From contig JAILNP010000026.1 of assembly GCA_024691475.1 (NCBI GenBank), positions 4,945 through 68,944 of the forward strand: 64,000 bases of DNA, written 5' to 3'. This document shows positions 28,669-37,098 of this stretch, piece by piece. The stretch comes from Denitrobacterium sp024691475 (lineage in GTDB: Bacteria; Actinomycetota; Coriobacteriia; Coriobacteriales; Eggerthellaceae). Both the position numbers and the translations under genes were made by a program. The notes beneath the pieces are model-generated. The model was not told the DNA's origin. It did not search any database and worked only from the letters and a program-made list of their open reading frames with translations. How positions within the stretch are numbered: position 1 is the stretch's first letter; every line of letters begins with the position of its first letter.

Positions 28669-29226
28669 ATGGTAGAAGACATCATGCAAAGCGCCGAGGA
28701 GCGCATGAACAAGGCAATCGACTCCCTGGAAAATGCGTTCGGCAACGTCCGCACGGGCCGTGCCAACGCTATGGTGCTCGATCGCGTTCGCGTGAACTAT
28801 TACGGCGTTCCCACGCCCGTCAATCAGATGGCTGCCATCAAGACGCCCGACGCCCACATGCTCGTCATCGAACCATGGGACAAGGGCACCCTGGGTGGCA
28901 TCGAAAAGGCCATCGCCGAAAGCAACATCGGCATTACCCCCAACAACGACGGTTCCTGCATTCGCCTTGCATTCCCCCAGCTCACGGAAGAGCGTCGTCT
29001 CGAGCTCGTGAAGGACTGCAAGACGTACGCCGAGGAAGCGCGCGTTGCCATCCGCAACGCCCGTCGCGATGCCAATGCTGCCGTGGAAGCCGAAGTGAAG
29101 AACGAGGGTCTTCCTGAGGACGAGCAGCGTCGTGCCGAAGCCGCCATCCAGAAGCTCACCGACTCCTACGTTGCGAAGGTCGAAGAGCACTTCAAGAAGA
29201 AGGAAGCCGAGGTCATGGCTATCTAG
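28669..29226 (+). CDS. frr: ribosome recycling factor
   Basis: A 185-aa protein that splits post-termination ribosomes with EF-G. The sequence matches RRF end to end (NVRTGRANAMVLDRV, RRDANAAVEAEVKNE), and 185 aa is the standard length. The start is ATG 28669 (MVEDIMQSAEERM) with GAAGGGA 5 bases upstream; a further in-frame extension to 28606 is not needed. It follows pyrH by 81 bases. Confidence 0.97.
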   Translation: MVEDIMQSAEERMNKAIDSLENAFGNVRTGRANAMVLDRVRVNYYGVPTPVNQMAAIKTPDAHMLVIEPWDKGTLGGIEKAIAESNIGITPNNDGSCIRLAFPQLTEERRLELVKDCKTYAEEARVAIRNARRDANAAVEAEVKNEGLPEDEQRRAEAAIQKLTDSYVAKVEEHFKKKEAEVMAI

Positions 29227-29232
29227 CCATGC

Positions 29233-30021
29233 GTGGAGCATTCCTTGAATAAAGATTTTAGCGAAATATTCCCCGATATTCCCGCCGATATCGATGCTTC
29301 CGGCTTCGATGAGGCGCGCGTGCCCCGGCATGTTGCCGTCATTATGGACGGCAACGGCCGTTGGGCGAAAAAGCGTATGCTCAACAGGCTCAATGGCCAC
29401 AAGGCTGGTATCGAGGCCGTGCGCGAGACCATTCGCTGCGCGTCCGATATCGGGGTTCGCTACCTTACCATCTACTCGTTTTCCACGGAAAATTGGAAGC
29501 GCCCCCAAGACGAAGTCGTGGGGCTCATGAACCTGTTCGCGAAGACGATGCTCGCCGAAGTCGATGGGCTCGACGAGGAAAACGTGCGCGTCATGACCAT
29601 TGGCGACACATCGGCTTTGCCCGAGGACACGCAGCACGCCTTCGCCGAGGCGTGGGAGCAAACGAAGGACAACACGGGCATGACGCTCGTGGTTGCCGTG
29701 AACTATGGCTCGCGCGCTGAAATCACCAGCGCGGTTCAGGCGGTCGTGAACGAGGCTCTGGCCCAGCAGGAAGCTGGCCTGGAAGTTGCCGCCGTTACCC
29801 CCGAGGCCATTGCATCCCACTTGCATACCGCTTCCATTCCCGATCCCGACCTGGTCATTCGCACGAGTGGCGAAATGCGCCTTTCGAATTTCCTGCTCTG
29901 GCAGATTGCCTATTCCGAGTTCTATAGCACGCCTGTGCTCTGGCCCGATTTCAATCGCTACGACTTCCTTCGCGCGATTTTGAACTTCCAGGGTCGTGCC
30001 CGCAGGTACGGGGGAGTGTAG
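29233..30021 (+). CDS. uppS: undecaprenyl diphosphate synthase
   Basis: A cis-prenyltransferase of up to 262 aa making the C55 lipid carrier for peptidoglycan. VIMDGNGRWAKKR holds the catalytic Asp, and TIYSFSTENWKRP and DLVIRTSGEMRLSNFLLWQ are family hallmarks. The start is uncertain: GTG 29233 has no good site, while TTG 29245 has GGAG 6 bases upstream. It begins 6 bases after frr, and the cdsA start follows 1 base after its stop. Confidence 0.94.
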   Translation: MEHSLNKDFSEIFPDIPADIDASGFDEARVPRHVAVIMDGNGRWAKKRMLNRLNGHKAGIEAVRETIRCASDIGVRYLTIYSFSTENWKRPQDEVVGLMNLFAKTMLAEVDGLDEENVRVMTIGDTSALPEDTQHAFAEAWEQTKDNTGMTLVVAVNYGSRAEITSAVQAVVNEALAQQEAGLEVAAVTPEAIASHLHTASIPDPDLVIRTSGEMRLSNFLLWQIAYSEFYSTPVLWPDFNRYDFLRAILNFQGRARRYGGV

Positions 30022-30022
30022 C

Positions 30023-30970
30023 GTGTCGAGTAACTCGTTCGAGGCCGAAGAGCAGACGCGTGGACAGCGTGCGCGGCGTGCAGTGAGCAATGCTCCGCAC
30101 AAGGCCAAGCAGGTTGCCTACGAGAAGACGCCCGATCGCTTCAAGAACGCTACCAGCCTGCAGGTGCGCTTCCGCACGGGCGTGGTGTACGTGCTCGTTT
30201 CCATCCTCGCCGTGTTGGCAACCGACATCACCACGGTGGTGTACCTGTCGCTTGTGTCGGGCATTTGCGCGGGCGAGTTCTATTACATGATGCGCGCCGA
30301 CGCGAAGCTTCCCAACGAGACCATTGGCGTGGTGGGTGCCGTGGCGTACCCCGTTGCCATGTGGCTCTGGGGTCTCACTGGCATTGCCCTGGTTGCCGTG
30401 TTGCACATGATGGCCTTGTTCATCTGGTATGTGTACTGGATGCGCGCCCGTGTGGGCGACGTTGCCATCAGCTTCTTCGGCGCAGGCTATACGGGCATGC
30501 TGCTTTCCAGCCTCATTCTTCTGCGCCATTCCGTCCCCGAACCCTGGGGCGGCGTCATTTTGCTCGTGGTGTTCTGCAGCATCTGGTTCAACGATGCCGC
30601 TGCATACCTGTTTGGCAGCAAGTTTGGCAAGCACAAGCTCGCGCCACGTACCAGCCCCAAGAAGAGCTGGGAAGGCCTCATCGCCGGCCTGGTGGTATCG
30701 GGCGGCGTATGGTGCGTCATGTCATTCATTCCGGGCGTCACTATGCCCATTCCCATGGCCATTTTGTTTGGCGTGCTGTGCGGTGGTGCCGGCGTGGTGG
30801 GCGACCTTGCCGAAAGCCGTATCAAGCGCAATGTGGGCGTGAAAGATTCTGGAACTATCATGCCTGGTCACGGTGGCCTGCTCGACCGATGCGATTCGTT
30901 GTTCTTCGCTTCGGTGGCAGCGTATATCTTGCTTCTTATTGGAGGTTGCATTCCCTATGTCGCAGTGTAA
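30023..30970 (+). CDS. cdsA: phosphatidate cytidylyltransferase
   Basis: A 315-aa membrane enzyme making CDP-diacylglycerol for phospholipid synthesis. A hydrophilic N-terminus of about 50 residues precedes about seven to eight membrane segments. The C-terminal CDS signature is VKDSGTIMPGHGGLLDRCDS with the catalytic DRCDS. GTG 30023 with GGGGGAG upstream is chosen; a longer frame overlaps uppS. Its end overlaps dxr by 14 bases. Confidence 0.95.
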   Translation: MSSNSFEAEEQTRGQRARRAVSNAPHKAKQVAYEKTPDRFKNATSLQVRFRTGVVYVLVSILAVLATDITTVVYLSLVSGICAGEFYYMMRADAKLPNETIGVVGAVAYPVAMWLWGLTGIALVAVLHMMALFIWYVYWMRARVGDVAISFFGAGYTGMLLSSLILLRHSVPEPWGGVILLVVFCSIWFNDAAAYLFGSKFGKHKLAPRTSPKKSWEGLIAGLVVSGGVWCVMSFIPGVTMPIPMAILFGVLCGGAGVVGDLAESRIKRNVGVKDSGTIMPGHGGLLDRCDSLFFASVAAYILLLIGGCIPYVAV

Positions 30971-32156
30971 GCGTATTGCCGTTCTTGGTTCTACCGGCTC
31001 CATTGGCGTTCAAACGCTCGATGTGGCAAGGCAGCACGCTAGCGAACTGCAGGTCGTCGCTCTTGCGTGCGGCAGGCGCGTCGATACCATGATCGAACAG
31101 GCGCGCGCATGCGGCGCCACGTATGTGGCATGCGGTCTGGAAGAAGCTCCCGAAGTTACCGCCGACCTTACTGGTCTTGATTACGCGGTGGGCATGGACG
31201 CGGTTGTTTCCCTGGTTCGCTTGCCCGAAGTCGATATTGTGGTGAATGCCCTGGTGGGCGCAGCTGGCTTGCGTGCGAGCTATGAAACGCTGCGTGCGGG
31301 CAAGGTGCTTGCGTTGGCGAACAAGGAATCCCTGGTGGTTGGCGGCGACCTGATCATGCCGCTTGCCGCGCAGGTCGACGCCCAGCGTCGCGCAAACGGC
31401 GTTGCCCCTGCTGTGGGCCCTGCGGGCGCTCTTATGCCCATCGATAGCGAGCACGGGGCCATCTATCAGTGTCTGTTGGGCGAAGAGCACAAGGAAGTCA
31501 GCTGCCTGTGGGTGACGGCGTCTGGTGGCCCGTTCCGCGGCCGTACGCGCAGCGAGCTTTCCGACATTACGCCTGCGCAGGCCCTGGCGCATCCTACGTG
31601 GAACATGGGTCCGAAGATCACCATCGACAGCAGCACGCTCATGAACAAGGGCCTCGAGGTCATCGAGGCGCATCATCTCTTCAACATGCCCTACGACCGG
31701 ATCAAGGTGGTCGTGCAGCCCCAGAGCGCCATTCATTCCATGGTGGAATTCACCGATGGCAGCGTGAAGGCCCATCTGGGCACCACCGATATGCGCATTC
31801 CCATTCAGTTTGCGCTCAGCTATCCCAAGCGCTGGGAGGCTCCCGTAGAGCCACTCGATTTCACGAAGCTGGGAAGCCTGGAATTCTATCCTGCCGATAC
31901 CGATACGTTTCGCTGCCTGCAGCTTGCTCGCATGGCGGGTACGGCAGGCGGTACGCTTCCGTGTGCCATGAATGCCGCCAACGAAGTTGCCGTAGCGTCG
32001 TTTTTGGCGGGGGAGTGCAGCTACCTGGGCATTGCCGAAACGGTCGAGCGCGTTATGGATGCGCATGTGAATGCCGCCGTGGAAAGTCTGGAGCAGCTAG
32101 CGGCCGTCGACGCGGCGTCGCGCGAAGCGGCTCGCGGGTTTATCGCCGCGCAGTAG
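30957..32156 (+). CDS. dxr: 1-deoxy-D-xylulose 5-phosphate reductoisomerase
   Basis: A 399-aa enzyme for the second step of the MEP isoprenoid pathway. The NADPH motif is VLGSTGSIGVQTLDVA, and the substrate/metal region carries ALANKESLVVGGDL, PIDSEHGAIYQCL and VTASGGPFRG. ATG 30957, inside the cdsA end, has GGAGG 11 bases upstream. In related actinobacteria rseP and ispG follow directly. Here they are 18.8 kb away (50919, 51999), with a respiratory block between. Confidence 0.96.
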   Translation: MSQCKRIAVLGSTGSIGVQTLDVARQHASELQVVALACGRRVDTMIEQARACGATYVACGLEEAPEVTADLTGLDYAVGMDAVVSLVRLPEVDIVVNALVGAAGLRASYETLRAGKVLALANKESLVVGGDLIMPLAAQVDAQRRANGVAPAVGPAGALMPIDSEHGAIYQCLLGEEHKEVSCLWVTASGGPFRGRTRSELSDITPAQALAHPTWNMGPKITIDSSTLMNKGLEVIEAHHLFNMPYDRIKVVVQPQSAIHSMVEFTDGSVKAHLGTTDMRIPIQFALSYPKRWEAPVEPLDFTKLGSLEFYPADTDTFRCLQLARMAGTAGGTLPCAMNAANEVAVASFLAGECSYLGIAETVERVMDAHVNAAVESLEQLAAVDAASREAARGFIAAQ

Positions 32157-32236
32157 TTCTTGCCAGCTGCCGTTAGTCCTGCTGTTTGGGCTGCTAGATC
32201 CTCGCCGCGGATGTATCGGTACGGAAATTGCCACTT

Positions 32237-32256
32237 ACGTTTTTCCGGAAAAACGT
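32237..32256. repeat. perfect 20-bp palindrome, copy 1 (candidate operator)
   Basis: ACGTTTTTCCGGAAAAACGT reads the same on both strands with no central loop, as for a dimeric DNA-binding protein. It is located 256 bases before the regulator start. The core recurs at 32348. Confidence 0.6.
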
Positions 32257-32347
32257 CCGCACCCCCATTTGGCATGATTTGCAGGCTGAATATCGCCTGA
32301 GTCTTTTGCGAACTGGGAAAACGTTCATGCGCTTGGATTGGCTTCGT

Positions 32348-32365
32348 CGTTTTTCCGGAAAAACG
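32348..32365. repeat. perfect 18-bp palindrome, copy 2 (candidate operator)
   Basis: CGTTTTTCCGGAAAAACG is an exact copy of the core of the 32237 site. The centres are 110 bp apart. It is flanked by CGT and AGACG, which extend the symmetry with a 2-base gap. It is 147 bases before the regulator start. Confidence 0.6.
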
Positions 32366-32511
32366 AGACGACGGTTTTTTCGTTGCCGTATCGCTTCTTT
32401 GCATCTATTTCATTTCCTTGATATTTGTCTATCTTTGCGTTTTCGTATTCGTCTGCGCGCGGGAACGGGTATCGTGACTGAGTGAGGTCGGGTTTGTTAT
32501 GGGGGAGTTTC

Positions 32512-33834
32512 ATGTCTCGTTCGTGGTTTCGGGGTAAGAGATTTGGCGTTCAAGGTCGCCTGATTCTCCATCTTGCTCTCGTTATAGTCGTCCTTTCCGC
32601 GGCTGGCATGGCGGTGGCCTTCCAGCAAAGCCGAAACCAGGCCTACGATTCTGCTACGGAAAAGGCTACTGCGCTTGCCGACCAGATGGAGGCCGTTTGG
32701 AATTACGTGGAGACGCATCAAGATGCCATTTCTGCCGATGCATCTCAAGGGTCTTCCTCCAGTGGCTATATATGCATCATCTCGGTCAAATCGGTTGCTG
32801 CGAATTTCAGCGATGTCTCTACGAGCTCGATTCGTTATACGTCGCTGCGTCCTCGCAACGTTCTTGACGAGCCCGATTCGTTCGAGCGCGAAGCTATGGA
32901 GCAGTTTGCAGCTAACCCCCTACTTGCATCGTATGGGGCCATTGATTCGTCTACGGGTGAAGAGCTGTATCGATATATGAGACCCGTTCGTATCGAACAG
33001 TCGTGTCTGGGATGCCATGGTGAACCGGAAGGCGAGCGTGATGCGCTTGGCTATGCGAAAGAAGGCTATGCAATAGGTGATTTGGCGGGTGCCTTGAGCA
33101 TTAGTGAAGCCATGGATGTGTACTACGGAGAGTCGGAGGGGCAGTTTGCCGGTTGGCTTATCATCTCGTTTGCTTGCCTGATCGTGGCAGTTGTGGCCAT
33201 GTTTGCGATAGTGAAAAAAGTCGTGCTGAAGCCCGTATCTGCCATGTCGAAGGCGACGAAACGGTTTTCCGAAGGCGAGACGTCGTATCGCGTCGAAGTG
33301 CCGCGGCGCAACGATGAGGTGGCTTCCCTCGCTCGCGATTTCAATGGAATGGCGGACGAAATCGAAGATCTCTATTCCGGTTTGGAAAAGCGCGTTGAGG
33401 AGCGCACGGTTGAATTGGAGCGCATAAACGCATCTCTTTCCGACGCTCTTGCTGCCGAACGGGAAGATAAAACGCGAGCCTTGGAACGACTTAAAGCGGA
33501 ACGAGAGGAAATGTCTCGTCGGGTGTTCGAGCCGTTCAGCGTTGGCGATTTTGTTTTCGATCGAGCCAAGTACGCGGTGAGCAAGCGTGGGCAGGCAGTT
33601 CCCCTAACGCCCAAGGAATTCAGTATCGTATTTGCGCTCGCCTCACGTGCAGGCGAGGTCGTTTCTCAGCAGGAATTGGTGCGAGAAGCGTGGGGCGAGG
33701 AGTATAGCGTCGAAATGGTGGGCCTTGCAGTGTACGTGCGACGCATACGCAAGAAGATCGAAGATGACCCTGCTCATCCAACGGTGATACTTACTATCTG
33801 GGGCGAGGGCTACACGTTCGCTGTACATGATTAA
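32512..33834 (+). CDS. membrane one-component regulator: c-type heme sensor domain (DUF3365) - HAMP - coiled coil - OmpR-type winged helix
   Basis: A 440-aa protein. TM1 is at about residues 17-37. The extracytoplasmic domain (38-212) resembles the Tll0287-like/DUF3365 family, with a c-type heme site CLGCH at 165-169 in RPVRIEQSCLGCHGEPEG. TM2 is at 213-235, HAMP at about 236-288, and a Glu/Arg-rich coiled coil at 288-335. The C-terminus (345-438) is a PhoB/OmpR winged helix: VPLTPKEFSIVFALASR, then VYVRRIRKKIEDDP and IWGEGYTF. There is no kinase or receiver domain, so heme sensing appears wired directly to DNA. ATG 32512 has GGGGGAG upstream. Downstream is a pentaheme cytochrome gene, its likely target. 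Confidence 0.85.
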   Translation: MSRSWFRGKRFGVQGRLILHLALVIVVLSAAGMAVAFQQSRNQAYDSATEKATALADQMEAVWNYVETHQDAISADASQGSSSSGYICIISVKSVAANFSDVSTSSIRYTSLRPRNVLDEPDSFEREAMEQFAANPLLASYGAIDSSTGEELYRYMRPVRIEQSCLGCHGEPEGERDALGYAKEGYAIGDLAGALSISEAMDVYYGESEGQFAGWLIISFACLIVAVVAMFAIVKKVVLKPVSAMSKATKRFSEGETSYRVEVPRRNDEVASLARDFNGMADEIEDLYSGLEKRVEERTVELERINASLSDALAAEREDKTRALERLKAEREEMSRRVFEPFSVGDFVFDRAKYAVSKRGQAVPLTPKEFSIVFALASRAGEVVSQQELVREAWGEEYSVEMVGLAVYVRRIRKKIEDDPAHPTVILTIWGEGYTFAVHD

Positions 33835-33977
33835 CAAGTGTCAAGCTTTCTCAATCTCCTGTTTATGGCTTCGTTTCGAAGTGGGGGATAGGGTTGTTTC
33901 GGTTGGCTCCAGGGTGGACGATGTGCGGGGTTCGCTATCCATCGGAGTCGAGGATGCCTTAGGAGAAGGGAGATAGA

Positions 33978-35300
33978 ATGCACATGAGCAAAAAGAGCAC
34001 CGTTGTCGCTACCGTGGCTCTTATCGCCACTTTGGCGGTGGCTCTGGTTGTTGCTGGATGCGGCAATGGTCCGCGTTCGCGTTCGACGAGTGTTGGGGCG
34101 GATACCACAAGCGAAATGAAGACGATGGCGGAGTATGCTGAGGAATTTCCGCATGAATATCAGTCGAGCCAGCAGACGCGTGTCAATGCAAAGGGCTTCA
34201 CTATTGGTCATACTGTTTCGAACTTGCGGGATATCTGCGAGCGGCCCGTTATGCGCGATGTGAACGGGGACATCGAATGGAATGCCGATGGAACCATGAG
34301 TGTGTTCACGAGCGAATATGATGAGGAAACGGGCCAGTATATCGTGCCCGAACTTTCTGATGAGCAGCTTGCGACGCTCAATCTGAAGTCCGGATGCATT
34401 TCCTGCAAGAGTTCCAAGTTTAATGAAATCTATGCTCAGCAGGGTGCCGCTGCATACGGAAATGTGTACAACGGGGAAGCGCGTAGCATAGTCAATGACG
34501 AGTACTGGGATTGCGCTATGTGTCACAATGGCACGCCTTCAGCCGCTACGGTATCGCCTCAGCTTGTGTATTTTCAGGCGCTGGGCGAGGGGCTTGCCGA
34601 CAAGCTCGACCCTAAGATGGCGGTATGCGCGCAATGCCATAACAGCTACGATTACCGAAGCAGCATCAAGACTGAAGAAGATTTGGAAACGTTCAAGCCG
34701 TATCGCTACGGCAATGACGTTGATGCCGTCTTCAAGAGCGCCTATGAGGATGGCGTTAACTTCGCCGACAACGATCTTGGCCTTCCGGAGAGCTATGTAG
34801 TGCATGCCAATATCGAAGGGTACATGGGCACGACGCATTACCAGATGGGCGTAACGTGCGTAGACTGCCATATGCCCAAGACGACGGATGCGGAAACGGG
34901 CAAGTCGTATCGTAGCCATTTCAGCGCAAACAGTCCGCTTGAGAGCGAGGACTCTCTTAATTACTGCCTGACGTGCCACAAGAGCCAGGGCATCGAGAGC
35001 ACGGAGGCTATGGTCGATTTTGTGCGTGCCAAGGAAAGCGCCTTCGCGTCTGATTTGGAGACGCTTAAGGCGGATATCGATAGCTATGGAACCGACCTCT
35101 CGAATGCCATCGCCTCGGGGTCTATGAGCGAGGATGCGATTTCCCAGGCCAAGGAGGATTACGCGCGCGCAACGTGGTATTACCAGGTAATGATAACTGG
35201 TCCGTACGAAAGTGCTGGCAGCCAGATTGCCATGGTTGATTCCAGTGGGCTGCTTGCAAAGGCTCATGCATCCATCGACGAGGGCAGGGGCCTGATCTAG
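33978..35300 (+). CDS. NrfA-like pentaheme c-type cytochrome lipoprotein, atypical active site
   Basis: A 440-aa lipoprotein (lipobox VVAGC, Cys28) with five heme sites: CISCK (140-144, the lysine-ligated heme typical of NrfA), CAMCH (179), CAQCH (217), CVDCH (294) and CLTCH (330). This is the layout of nitrite reductase c552. Key differences: the calcium-site residues of NrfA (Glu after the third heme, and K-x-Q-H) read Ser and Y-V-V-H, although the His is kept. The C-terminal histidine-rich ligand segment is not recognisable. No nrfH gene is nearby. It may reduce nitrite or another small N, S or organic compound. GGGAGA precedes the ATG. Codon use is less GC-ending than in its neighbours. 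Confidence 0.8.
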   Translation: MHMSKKSTVVATVALIATLAVALVVAGCGNGPRSRSTSVGADTTSEMKTMAEYAEEFPHEYQSSQQTRVNAKGFTIGHTVSNLRDICERPVMRDVNGDIEWNADGTMSVFTSEYDEETGQYIVPELSDEQLATLNLKSGCISCKSSKFNEIYAQQGAAAYGNVYNGEARSIVNDEYWDCAMCHNGTPSAATVSPQLVYFQALGEGLADKLDPKMAVCAQCHNSYDYRSSIKTEEDLETFKPYRYGNDVDAVFKSAYEDGVNFADNDLGLPESYVVHANIEGYMGTTHYQMGVTCVDCHMPKTTDAETGKSYRSHFSANSPLESEDSLNYCLTCHKSQGIESTEAMVDFVRAKESAFASDLETLKADIDSYGTDLSNAIASGSMSEDAISQAKEDYARATWYYQVMITGPYESAGSQIAMVDSSGLLAKAHASIDEGRGLI

Positions 35301-35361
35301 AACGTTGACGGCTTTCCCGCAAAGCCGTAGAGGCTCTGCCTTTATCGCATGCCCCAAACGA

Positions 35362-35395
35362 AAGGACCTCCGATGCAATCGCATCGGAGGTCCTT
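35362..35395. terminator. hairpin between convergent nrfA-like and lactate permease genes
   Basis: A perfect 15-bp stem (AAGGACCTCCGATGC and its complement) with loop AATC. T runs are short on both sides, so termination in either direction is likely but not certain. Confidence 0.7.
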
Positions 35396-35418
35396 CTGCG
35401 TGAGTGATTATCGTTGCG

Positions 35419-37098
35419 CTACGGCAGGATGAAGCTCAGAATGCCGGACTGCAGGAACACCAGGCAGCAGAGCACTACCAGGAAGCCCACGCTCCAGGGC
35501 AGAACGCTCTTCATGATGTCGGCTTCGCGCTCGTCGGTGGCAACGGCGGCGATGGCCAGCGACTGCGGGCTGATCATCTTGCCCACGACGCCACCCATGG
35601 TGTTGGCAGCCAGGAACAGGTCGGGCGTAACGTTCGCCAGGGCCGGGTTCGCCTGGGCTGCAGAGTACTGCAGGCTCGAGAACAGGGCGTTTGCGCTCGT
35701 ATCGCTGCCCGTAACGGCGGTGCCAACCCAGCCGAGCAGGGGAGAGATGAATGCGAATGCGGGGCCAGCGCCTGCCAGGAACTCGCCGATGCTGATGGTC
35801 TGGCCGCTGAAGTTCATCACGTAGGCCAGCGACAGAACCAGCACGATGGTAAGGGCGGAGAAGCGCATGCGATAGCACGTCTTGCCCAGTTCCTGCACGG
35901 CTGCGCCCATTGACATCTGGTAGCGGCCCTTTTCGTTGAAGATCGTGTAGATAAGAGCCGAAATCATGCCAGCAACGAGCAGCATGGTGCCGGGCGTGGA
36001 GAGCAGGTTGAGGGTGAACGTGGTGCCCGGGTCTTTGCCGGCAGCGGAAAGGATGGTGCCGCCCGAAATGACGGGCCAGGCGATCTTGATGTCGGTGGCA
36101 GAGAGCAGCGAGGGAATGCCCAGCTTGCAGATGCCGAATACCAGAACGACAACGATGTAGGGAACGAGTGCCATGAAGATGCGGGTGCCGTTCAGCTCGC
36201 TTGCGGCTTCTGCCGTTACGGGCGGCAGACCGAAGTCCTTGCGCACTGCTTCGACGCCACGGGGCTTCCAGAAGCGCATGAACGCCACGAGCGCTGCCAT
36301 GGACACGAGTGCGGCTACGACGTCGGTGAGCTCGTAGGCGAAGTGATTGGAGCACCACCACTGCGTGAGGGCGAAGGAGCCACCCACGACCATGGAGGGA
36401 ACCCAGCATTCGCGAGCGCCGCGCTTGCCATCGAGGATGATGACGAGCAGCAGCGGTACGAACAGTGCGAACAGGGGAGCCTGATAGCCCACGATGGCGG
36501 CAACGTGCTGGGCGGTAGCGCTTGCAACGGAAGCATCGCCGCCGGCGACCATGTTGCCAGCCGTGGTGATGGGCGTTGCCACGGCGCCGTACGCAACGGG
36601 AGCCGTGTTGGCCAGCATGACGGCCAGGGCGGCACGCTTGGGCTTTACGCCCAGGGCCAGAATCATGGTTGCCGTAATGGCGATGGGAGCGCCGAAGCCA
36701 GCCAGGGCTTCCAGCAGGCCACCAAAGCTGAAGGCAATGAGCATGGCCTGGATGCGGATGTCGCCGCCGCCAACCTTGTCGAAGAACCTGCGCAGGTCCT
36801 CGCTGCGGCCCGAGCGGACCGTAACCTCGTAGAACCAAACGGCAAGAAGAATGATGTATACGATGGGGAATGCGCCGAACGCAGCACCTTGCGTTGCGGA
36901 GATGAGAGCGTATCCAACGGGCATCTGGAATGCCACGACGGCTACGATGAGCGCGGCGACCAACGCCACGGCGGCCGAGATGTGCGCCTTTGCCTTCACG
37001 CCAATGAGCATGACGAAAAACGTGAGCAGGGGCACGCAGGCCACGAGGGCGGAAAGCCCCAGATTGCCTGCAACCGGATCGGTTAACGCTTGAAACAT
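35419..37098 (-). CDS. lctP: L-lactate permease
   Basis: A 559-aa LctP-family transporter importing lactate (or glycolate) with protons. About thirteen or more membrane segments. Motifs include GGLLEALAGFGAPIAIT near residue 125 and the C-terminal TGSDTSANALFSSLQ, FLAANTMGGVVGKMISPQS and DIMKSVLPWS stretches. The ribosome site upstream of ATG 37098 is weak (GAGAAAG). It is divergent from the formate dehydrogenase operon. No lactate dehydrogenase gene lies in the window, so lactate oxidation must be encoded elsewhere. Confidence 0.95.
   Translation of the reverse strand: MFQALTDPVAGNLGLSALVACVPLLTFFVMLIGVKAKAHISAAVALVAALIVAVVAFQMPVGYALISATQGAAFGAFPIVYIILLAVWFYEVTVRSGRSEDLRRFFDKVGGGDIRIQAMLIAFSFGGLLEALAGFGAPIAITATMILALGVKPKRAALAVMLANTAPVAYGAVATPITTAGNMVAGGDASVASATAQHVAAIVGYQAPLFALFVPLLLVIILDGKRGARECWVPSMVVGGSFALTQWWCSNHFAYELTDVVAALVSMAALVAFMRFWKPRGVEAVRKDFGLPPVTAEAASELNGTRIFMALVPYIVVVLVFGICKLGIPSLLSATDIKIAWPVISGGTILSAAGKDPGTTFTLNLLSTPGTMLLVAGMISALIYTIFNEKGRYQMSMGAAVQELGKTCYRMRFSALTIVLVLSLAYVMNFSGQTISIGEFLAGAGPAFAFISPLLGWVGTAVTGSDTSANALFSSLQYSAAQANPALANVTPDLFLAANTMGGVVGKMISPQSLAIAAVATDEREADIMKSVLPWSVGFLVVLCCLVFLQSGILSFILP

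Larger units (their letters stand above)
32157..32511 (+). promoter_or_regulatory. intergenic region with two perfect palindromes upstream of the heme-sensor regulator
   Basis: A 355-base gap after dxr. It is AT-richer than its surroundings and carries two copies of a CGTTTTTCCGGAAAAACG palindrome (32237-32256 and 32348-32365). No gene or terminator with a clear T run was seen. The GGGGGAG ribosome site of the next gene is at its end. Confidence 0.5.

Noticed and set aside
32348..32385. Second palindrome plus following T-rich run as an intrinsic terminator of dxr
   Set aside because: The palindrome has no loop bases, an identical core lies 110 bp upstream without a T run, and the T run is 10 bases away from the dyad. 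A protein-binding site fits better.
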